A DNA stretch of 64,000 bases, taken from Microbacterium terricola (lineage in GTDB: Bacteria > Actinomycetota > Actinomycetes > Actinomycetales > Microbacteriaceae). Numbering within the stretch: the first letter of the stretch is position 1; each line of letters begins with the position of its first letter. Positions 57,466-64,000 of the stretch are shown one piece after another. The stretch is taken from contig NZ_AP027141.1 of assembly GCF_027943945.1 (NCBI RefSeq), forward strand, positions 1-64,000. The letters run 5' to 3'. A model generated the notes under the pieces. It had not been told where the DNA came from. It worked only from the letters and a program-made list of their open reading frames with translations, and made no database searches. The position numbers and the translations under genes are program-made.

Positions 57466-60400
57466 GTGGCGCGAGGAGATGACGGTTCGACGAGTCGCAC
57501 GCGCAGGACGCACCTCACTCCTGCGCGATGGATGGCGGCCACGCTCGCCGTCGTGTTCGCGCTCGGGAGCACGTCGCTGCCCGCCTATGCGGAGGGCTCC
57601 GACTCCGACGCGGACTCCGCGATCTCGATCACCAAGACCGCCGGTGCGACACCGGACGGCGACGTCGCGAGCTACGCGCCCGGCGACACCGTCACCTATG
57701 ACATCGTCCTCGCCTGCGTCGCCCCGACGGCCGGAGTCTGCGTCGACGCCCGGGTGGTCGATGACATCCCCGCTCCCCTGATACTCCAGGACGTCACGGT
57801 CGCAGACCCCGACAACCTCTACGACGACAACTCTGACGGCGACACCGTCGACGTCGCGTTCTCCTTCACGAACGATCAGGGTGCCGGCATGCGCGGCGGC
57901 AATTCGGTGACCATCGCCGTGACGGCCGAGATCCCCGAGACGATCACGTGGGAGCAGGCCCAAGAGCTCGGCGAGGTCACCAACACCGCGAGCTTCACCA
58001 CGCGCGACCTGTCCGCAAGCGACGATGCCGTGCTCGTCATCGACGTGCCCGAGCAGCTCGCCGCCGATGCGACGAAGTCGGCCGAGGACAACATGGGCGG
58101 CACCGGTCGCCCGATCCCGGCCGAGGCGGGCCGCCCGGTCGACTTCACGATCGGGGGCGGCAACACCTCGAACCGCCCGGTCGAGTCGATCACGATCACC
58201 GACCCGGCCGCGGGCAGCACCGGCATGGAGTACCTCGATCTGACCTCGATCGATGGCATCGCCTACCCCGCCGGGGCGGACCAGGTCACCGTGTCGTATG
58301 TGGACGGCACCGGCACGCACACGATCGGCCCTTACTTCGCCCCGACCGACAGTGTGCTGCTCACCGACTTCGACGACCCGACCACCGTCACGAGCATCTC
58401 CTTCACCTTCACCGCCCAGAACGGCGATCAACTGCCGCCCGCGACGGGTCCCGGCGACTACGCATCGATCGGCATCGGGACAGAGACGAACGAGCTCGTC
58501 GAGGACCTCGACACGAACGAGAGCGTCACCGTCGACAACGTGGCCGAGGCGACCGTGACGGTCGACGACCGGACGCAGAGCGACACGGCATCCGATTCGG
58601 TCGTCATCACCAACGTGCCCCCCTCCGTCACCGTCGACAAGAGCTTCGCGGATGCTGCGCTGCTCCCGGGCGAGACCACGACGGCGACGATCGAGGCGGT
58701 CAACGGTGGCAAGGACGTCACCGAGATGACCATCGCCGATCCGGGCGCGGGGGGCGATGATCTGCACGAGCAGGGGTTCGCCTTCCAGGGGTTCGATGAG
58801 GACGCCATCGTGTGGCCCTCTGACGCCGACCACGTCCAGATCACCTACTACTACGCGTCGGCGCCGACGGAGGAGACCCTGGAGAGCGACGACCTCGACA
58901 CCCTGCCCACGACGTCGCGTCCCGACGATGTCGTCGGCTTCTCGATCACCTTCACGGGCCCGATCGAACCCGGTGCGACCGCCGTGGTGCCGTTCGTCGT
59001 CGAGTCGCAGCCCGTCGAGGAGGGCACCCCGACCCAGGCGACGAATACGACGGATGCGAGCGTCGTCGACGCTGACGGAGTCGGAGCGACCGACACCGAC
59101 AGCGATACGATCACCCGCAACCCCGCCCGTGTGTATCCGGTCGTCGACAAGAGCATCGTCAAGGACGATCTCTACAATGCTCCGGGCGCCTCGACCCTGG
59201 TCCAGCTGACCGGTTCGGTCCGGGAGGACTCGACCACCGGCGCCGACGAACTGGTCGTCCAGGACCCGATCGACCCGGATGGGGGCATCAGCCCGTTCTG
59301 GAATCACTTCGACCTGACTTCGATCGGTCCGGTCGAGGTGCCCACGAACGCGACGATGACCGCTTCGTACTACAGCTGTGCGGCGGGGGATTGGGTCCCG
59401 TTCCCCGGCATGCCGGTCGCACCGGGCGATACGTGGAGCTACGTCATCCCCGGCGGCGACAAGGACGACATCTGCGGTGTGCAGTTCGTCTACACGCCAG
59501 ACCCGGCCGGCACCCTGCTCCCCCCGGGCTTCACCGTTCTCGCCTACTTCAACGTCGAACTGCGCGACGAGCTCCGCGACGGGTCGGGGCCGGTCAACAG
59601 CGAAGACGTGCTCGCGATCGACAACGACGCCTCGGCGACGGTGGACAACCCCGAGACGGGGCAGGGCCCCCAGACGGACACCGACACCGACGGCATCGAC
59701 GTGATTCCGATCGACGGCGAAGGCCCGGACATGATCTCCAAGTCCTGGACCCCGACCTCCGGCGTGGTCGCGCTCTCCGGCGACACGACGCCGGTCACGC
59801 TGCAGTGGGGCACACAGGGCATCCCGCTGGACACGATGACGATCACCGACATCGAGAACCCGGAGACCACGGAGCTCACCGACTCGGCGTTCGATGCGTT
59901 CGATCTTCGCCTGATCCAGGAGATCACGCCGGCGACGGACCCCGGCATCCTCTTCGACCAGGTGTACGCGCAGCGGCTCAGCGCCGCCTCGGGGCAGTGG
60001 GAGTACTTTGACGACGGATTCACGGCCGCCAACCCGAGCCGCGGCGGATACCCGGAGTACCGACTCTCCGCGCAGGAGCGCGACGACACGATCGCCGTGC
60101 GCTTCGTGTTCAGCGAACGGCCCGACCGTGCGGACGTCATCACCAACATCGCGACCGACCCGGCCGTCGGGTCGGGCGTCGCCGAGACCGACGGCCTCGA
60201 TCGCACCATCATCCTTCGCTACGCACTGCGCTACTACCTCCGGTCCAACCCGGCCCAGCCGGTCCTCGGCGCGAACCACGAGTACGAGTACAACTCCGGC
60301 ACTCCGGGAATCGTGGACAACACGGTGCAGGCCGAAGGTGTCGGCACGGACGACACGTACAACAGCCGCGCCGAGGACGACATGACGATCCTCGACGAGG

Positions 60401-63400
60401 CCATGGACGTCACGCTCGACAAGCGATTCGTGGACTACGACGAGAACGCGGACAACCCGTGGGACGACAGCCTCGACAGCGAGGAGCTCCCGCTGCCGCC
60501 GGTGGGCACACCCGCCAGCGACTACCCGGGGATGACCGCGCTGCTGCGCGCGACGAACACCTCGGTCGCGCGCGTCGGCTCCATGACGGTCAGGGATCCC
60601 GACCCGGACATCACCGAAGGCATCTACGACCAGTTCAATCTGTTCCGAGTCGTCTCCGTGACTGTCCCCGAGGGCGCCGACGCGAGTCTGTCGCGTGTCA
60701 TCCTGAGCTTCGCCGACGGACCTGCCCAGTCGGTACCGCTCGACGATCCGATCCTGTCGAACCCCTCGTCCCTGGCCGACGTGGTCGGCGTCACGGTCAC
60801 CCACTCTGGCGGTCTGAACGGCGACGGCACCTACTCGTCGCTGATCGTCTCGGGAGCGACCAGCGACATCCGGCTCGAGTACCAGATGCGCCCGACCCTG
60901 CGTTCCGATCCCGATACGGCCGCGTCGGCGACCGTCACCCCGCTGATCAACCACGCGGTCGTCGACGAGTCCCGTCCGGGCGCAGACGCGGTCGGACCGA
61001 TCACCGAGACGACGTCGGACACCGCATCCGATGACATCTCGATCGTGACGGGCACCTACGGTGTCGAGACCAGCAAGACGATCGACCCGGAGACCCGTTC
61101 CGAGCTCGACCCGGCCGAGGGCTACACGGTCGAGCTGACCGGGCAGCCGACCGGCACGATCCCTTCGACGCGGATGACGATGACCGATGCGTCGCCGACG
61201 TTCTTCAACGCCTTCGTCTTCTCCGCGTTCGCGGACATCGACCTGCCCAACCCCATCCAGCAGGTGCGCGTCGATCTTCTCAGTGGCGCGGACGTCGGCC
61301 TCGACGGCGACACCCTCGCGTACGCGTGCGGCGGCGACACCGATCTGACCGCCTGCTGGACCGAGGGAGCGTGGGTCACCGCCGACACAGCCGGGGGCGT
61401 CATCTCGGCTGCCGCGCTGGCGGGATCGATCGACGTCCCGTTCCCCGACATCCAGGGGGTCCGGTTCACGTTCCGCACCTCGGGCGAAGTGCACTGGGAG
61501 CGCCCGAGCGACCCGCTGATCACCACCACGTTCGTCGCCGACCGACGCGAATTCCTCGTGTACGACGGGACGGACGACGGCGTCGACACGCTCGTGCCCA
61601 CGACCCGTCCGGGCCTCGATGCCGCCCCCGGCGAGGATGTCGCCGGTGTCATGACCGACGACGTGGTCACCGTCGTCGAGAGCTCATGGAACGACGAGGG
61701 CACCTCGCCGTTCACGGAGACCGCGACCGAATCCGACACGACCACCCTCACCCATGTCGCGAATTCCGTCTCGGTGAGCAAGGTCCACGGTCGCGAAGCG
61801 GCGGGGACCAACCAGGACACCTTCTACCCGGGGGAGGAGATCCCCTACGAGATCACGGTGGTCAACACCGGCGACTGGCCGATCACGGGTCTCACGGTGA
61901 CCGACCAGGTCGAGACCGACGGCGATGGTCCGATGCTCGTGGAGCCGGCTCGCGCGGTCGACGACGACACACCGATCTACACGGGCACTCTGGACGGCAC
62001 GCCCATCGATCCCTTCGCGGGCGGCATGGATGCTGACGGGCTGATCACCTTCGAGCTGCCCGACGACTTCGTGTTCGAACCGGGTGCGGAGCTCGTCGTG
62101 ACGGCGAGCCTCGTCTTCCGGCAGACGCCCGAACCGGTCTCGCCCGGGGTCGAGGTCGGCAACGCGGTGTCGGTGAGCTCGGACCGCTACTTCGACACCT
62201 GCGAGTTCACGACGCACGGCGATGCCACGACACCCACCACCGACGTACCGGCCTGCGCGTCGACGACCCAGGCGACGCCCCGAGCGGTCGGCCCGATCTC
62301 CACGGTGAAGTCGGTGAAAGGCGTCGGCGCCGGCGTGGAGGGCGCCGCACCGGGTGACGCGAACTATGACGACCTCGGCGTGCTCGGGGTCAACGTCTCC
62401 GACCCCGAGCGGTTCTGCGATGAGCCCAACGTCGGCGATGGCTACTACCTCACGCCGTGTGTGCCGCTCACGCGCCCCGGGGGCGTCGAGCAGTGGCGCC
62501 TGCAGCTGACCAACGCGGGCAATGTGCCGGTGTCGACGATCGCCGCCATCGACGTGCTGCCGGGCGTCGGGGACACCGGTGTGACACTGCCAGGGCAGCG
62601 CGGATCGCGCTGGCAGCCGACGTATCTCGGCAACCTCGTGACCTCGGGTCAGCTCAACGGCGCCACCCCGAGCGTCTGGTACTCCACCGTCGTGCCGAAT
62701 CAGGCATGCAACGAAGCGGAGATCCAATACCTCACGGGCGGGATCTCGGCCGCGCTCGCCGCGTGCACCGACGAGGTCGTCAACCAGCGACCCAGCATGT
62801 GGCAGCCCTACTCGAACGCGCTGCCGGCCGAGGTGCTCGCCGACATCCGCGCCCTGAGATTCTCGGTCACGTACGACGAGGGGCTCGAGCTCCAGCCGAA
62901 TGCCACCGTCCAGGTGACCTTCCAGTCGCAGACGGCCTGGTCCAGCGAGCAGATCGAGCAGGACCCGAACGGCGTCGATCCGATCGCGTGGAACGGCGCG
63001 GCCGCCGGCTCGGTCGGGCAGACGCCCCTGGGCCAGGTCCAGAGCCCGGTCGTCGAGCCGCGCAAGGCCGGTGTCGCCCTGGCGACCGGCCAGCTGCAGT
63101 TCGAGAAGGCCGTCGAGGGACTGGACCCCGCCTGGGGTGTCGACGCGCCCGACGACTACGCCTTCACGCTGGCGTGCACCTCGGGCGGTGAACCGGTCAG
63201 CCTGGTCGGACCAGGTGGGGCGGACATGAGCCAGGTCCGTGTGGCGTCGGATGGCACGCCGCTGGCCTACAACGCCGGCACCGGGGAGTGGGGACAGGTC
63301 ACCCTGCCTCTGTACGCGGAGTGCACACTGACCGAAGACGCCGGCGACCCGAACTCGCAGGGGGCGATCGTCACCTACGACCCCGCGGGCGCGGAGGACG

Positions 63401-64000
63401 GCACCTCGGGTGCCGTCCAGGCGCTGCGGTTCGAGTACGCCGACAACATCGTCAACGCGCCGGCTGCAGACGACCCGGGCGAGGCGACGATCGCGGCGAC
63501 GAACACCTACGTGCCCGGCGGGTTCGAGATCACGAAGTCGATCGACGACGGCGGTGTGCGGGCGCCGATTGCGTACGAAGACACGTACGACTTCACCGCG
63601 CAGTGCACCTTCCTCGGACAGTCAGTGCTCGACGAGGAGTTCACCCTCTCGGAGGCCGACGGGTGGACCGAGGAGTTCGGAGATCTGCCGGCCGGAGCGG
63701 AGTGCACGGTCGAGGAGGTCGATCCGGGCGGAGCCGCATCGACGACGATCGTGGTGACCGAGGACGGTGTCGCCGGCGATGAGGAGACCGCCGCCTCGGT
63801 GGACTTCACAGTGCTGGCGTACGACGAGGGGGAGACGACGGCGCTGACGACGGTGGCGGTGACCAACGTCTACACGACCGGTTCCGTGCTGGTGACCAAG
63901 ACCATCGTGGACCCGGGTGGCTGGGGAACCGCGGACTTCACGGTGGAGATGACGTGCACGCTGGAGGGGGCGACCCCTGACCCGGTGTTCGAGGGGTCCT
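57466..64000 (+). CDS. Giant secreted repeat protein (DUF11-like, DUF5979-like), 3' end outside window
   Basis: One open frame of 2178 codons from GTG 57466 (GGAGG six bases before) to the window edge. A signal peptide (ARWMAATLAVVFALGS, cleavage after AYA, about residue 42) is followed by many acidic beta-rich domains of about 150-300 residues. These carry DUF11-like phrases such as ISITKTAGATPDGD, SYAPGDTVTYDI, VTVDKSFADAALLPGE, VSVSKVHGREAAG and YEITVVNTGDWPITGLTVTDQ. The last ~300 residues have the DUF5979 pattern (FEITKSIDDGG, GSVLVTKTIVDPGG, cysteines in TAQCTF and AECTV). Most likely a surface adhesin or stalk; the expected sorting signal is not in view. Confidence 0.85.
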   Translation, partial: MARGDDGSTSRTRRTHLTPARWMAATLAVVFALGSTSLPAYAEGSDSDADSAISITKTAGATPDGDVASYAPGDTVTYDIVLACVAPTAGVCVDARVVDDIPAPLILQDVTVADPDNLYDDNSDGDTVDVAFSFTNDQGAGMRGGNSVTIAVTAEIPETITWEQAQELGEVTNTASFTTRDLSASDDAVLVIDVPEQLAADATKSAEDNMGGTGRPIPAEAGRPVDFTIGGGNTSNRPVESITITDPAAGSTGMEYLDLTSIDGIAYPAGADQVTVSYVDGTGTHTIGPYFAPTDSVLLTDFDDPTTVTSISFTFTAQNGDQLPPATGPGDYASIGIGTETNELVEDLDTNESVTVDNVAEATVTVDDRTQSDTASDSVVITNVPPSVTVDKSFADAALLPGETTTATIEAVNGGKDVTEMTIADPGAGGDDLHEQGFAFQGFDEDAIVWPSDADHVQITYYYASAPTEETLESDDLDTLPTTSRPDDVVGFSITFTGPIEPGATAVVPFVVESQPVEEGTPTQATNTTDASVVDADGVGATDTDSDTITRNPARVYPVVDKSIVKDDLYNAPGASTLVQLTGSVREDSTTGADELVVQDPIDPDGGISPFWNHFDLTSIGPVEVPTNATMTASYYSCAAGDWVPFPGMPVAPGDTWSYVIPGGDKDDICGVQFVYTPDPAGTLLPPGFTVLAYFNVELRDELRDGSGPVNSEDVLAIDNDASATVDNPETGQGPQTDTDTDGIDVIPIDGEGPDMISKSWTPTSGVVALSGDTTPVTLQWGTQGIPLDTMTITDIENPETTELTDSAFDAFDLRLIQEITPATDPGILFDQVYAQRLSAASGQWEYFDDGFTAANPSRGGYPEYRLSAQERDDTIAVRFVFSERPDRADVITNIATDPAVGSGVAETDGLDRTIILRYALRYYLRSNPAQPVLGANHEYEYNSGTPGIVDNTVQAEGVGTDDTYNSRAEDDMTILDEAMDVTLDKRFVDYDENADNPWDDSLDSEELPLPPVGTPASDYPGMTALLRATNTSVARVGSMTVRDPDPDITEGIYDQFNLFRVVSVTVPEGADASLSRVILSFADGPAQSVPLDDPILSNPSSLADVVGVTVTHSGGLNGDGTYSSLIVSGATSDIRLEYQMRPTLRSDPDTAASATVTPLINHAVVDESRPGADAVGPITETTSDTASDDISIVTGTYGVETSKTIDPETRSELDPAEGYTVELTGQPTGTIPSTRMTMTDASPTFFNAFVFSAFADIDLPNPIQQVRVDLLSGADVGLDGDTLAYACGGDTDLTACWTEGAWVTADTAGGVISAAALAGSIDVPFPDIQGVRFTFRTSGEVHWERPSDPLITTTFVADRREFLVYDGTDDGVDTLVPTTRPGLDAAPGEDVAGVMTDDVVTVVESSWNDEGTSPFTETATESDTTTLTHVANSVSVSKVHGREAAGTNQDTFYPGEEIPYEITVVNTGDWPITGLTVTDQVETDGDGPMLVEPARAVDDDTPIYTGTLDGTPIDPFAGGMDADGLITFELPDDFVFEPGAELVVTASLVFRQTPEPVSPGVEVGNAVSVSSDRYFDTCEFTTHGDATTPTTDVPACASTTQATPRAVGPISTVKSVKGVGAGVEGAAPGDANYDDLGVLGVNVSDPERFCDEPNVGDGYYLTPCVPLTRPGGVEQWRLQLTNAGNVPVSTIAAIDVLPGVGDTGVTLPGQRGSRWQPTYLGNLVTSGQLNGATPSVWYSTVVPNQACNEAEIQYLTGGISAALAACTDEVVNQRPSMWQPYSNALPAEVLADIRALRFSVTYDEGLELQPNATVQVTFQSQTAWSSEQIEQDPNGVDPIAWNGAAAGSVGQTPLGQVQSPVVEPRKAGVALATGQLQFEKAVEGLDPAWGVDAPDDYAFTLACTSGGEPVSLVGPGGADMSQVRVASDGTPLAYNAGTGEWGQVTLPLYAECTLTEDAGDPNSQGAIVTYDPAGAEDGTSGAVQALRFEYADNIVNAPAADDPGEATIAATNTYVPGGFEITKSIDDGGVRAPIAYEDTYDFTAQCTFLGQSVLDEEFTLSEADGWTEEFGDLPAGAECTVEEVDPGGAASTTIVVTEDGVAGDEETAASVDFTVLAYDEGETTALTTVAVTNVYTTGSVLVTKTIVDPGGWGTADFTVEMTCTLEGATPDPVFEGS

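Noticed and set aside
57331..61494. Minus-strand open frame of about 1387 codons opposite the giant repeat protein
   Set aside because: It is a composition shadow: the plus strand has a ribosome site, signal peptide and domain-like repeats, whereas the minus reading is Arg/Asp/Gly/Val-rich without any domain pattern and also runs over the argG upstream region.

Overview
The window is the replication-origin region of a high-GC actinobacterial chromosome, most likely Microbacterium or another Microbacteriaceae. Evidence is the order dnaA-oriC-dnaN-recF-dciA-gyrB-gyrA-DUF3566-tRNA-Ile-tRNA-Ala on the plus strand, followed by the actinobacterial cell-envelope block crgA ... pabA-like gene / pknB-pknA-pbpA-rodA-pstP-fhaB-fhaA. 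High GC, frequent GTG starts and ATGA/GTGA stop-start overlaps agree with this.

Layout. 1-10.3 kb: replication initiation, DNA gyrase and two tRNAs, closed by a terminator. 10.5-14.5 kb: single genes (membrane protein, NUDIX hydrolase, YbaK-type deacylase, cyclophilin, rhomboid protease), with a nested inverted repeat at 11.26-11.33 kb carrying two LexA-box-like cores. 14.5-25.3 kb: CrgA, a class E sortase, a 51-residue membrane protein and a glutamine amidotransferase, then the seven-gene minus-strand operon that couples Ser/Thr kinase signalling to peptidoglycan synthesis. tRNA-Leu (25.45 kb) marks the start of an accessory stretch.

25.5-36.8 kb: a variable region with visibly more A/T, made of small lipoproteins, small membrane proteins, a flavoprotein monooxygenase, a deazaflavin-dependent enzyme, a DUF2971 protein and several broken genes. 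I see no integrase or transposase. The clearest structure is a 213-bp chimera at 27811-28023: its left half copies the 3' end of the lipoprotein gene at 29537-29884 and its right half copies the 3' end of the gene at 35493-35825, joined head to head. A second scramble at 33.66-34.46 kb holds two parts of one protein on opposite strands inside a broken lipoprotein gene. The region ends with a two-gene unit behind a promoter that carries a LexA-box-like sequence.

36.8-64 kb: mostly ordinary chromosome again: a pterin-dehydratase/VOC protein, GNAT and GntR proteins, a cold-shock protein, an MprF-like DUF2156 membrane enzyme in an operon with a coiled-coil protein and a HAD phosphatase, the mismatch endonuclease NucS, a divergent MFS/LacI pair with a perfect palindrome between them, a complete Mrp Na+/H+ antiporter operon with MrpA and MrpB fused, a penicillin acylase, a long-form ArgG, and the first 2178 codons of a giant secreted repeat protein (DUF11-like and DUF5979-like) that runs off the end. 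The sortase at 14.8 kb could anchor such a protein, but its C-terminus is not in the window.
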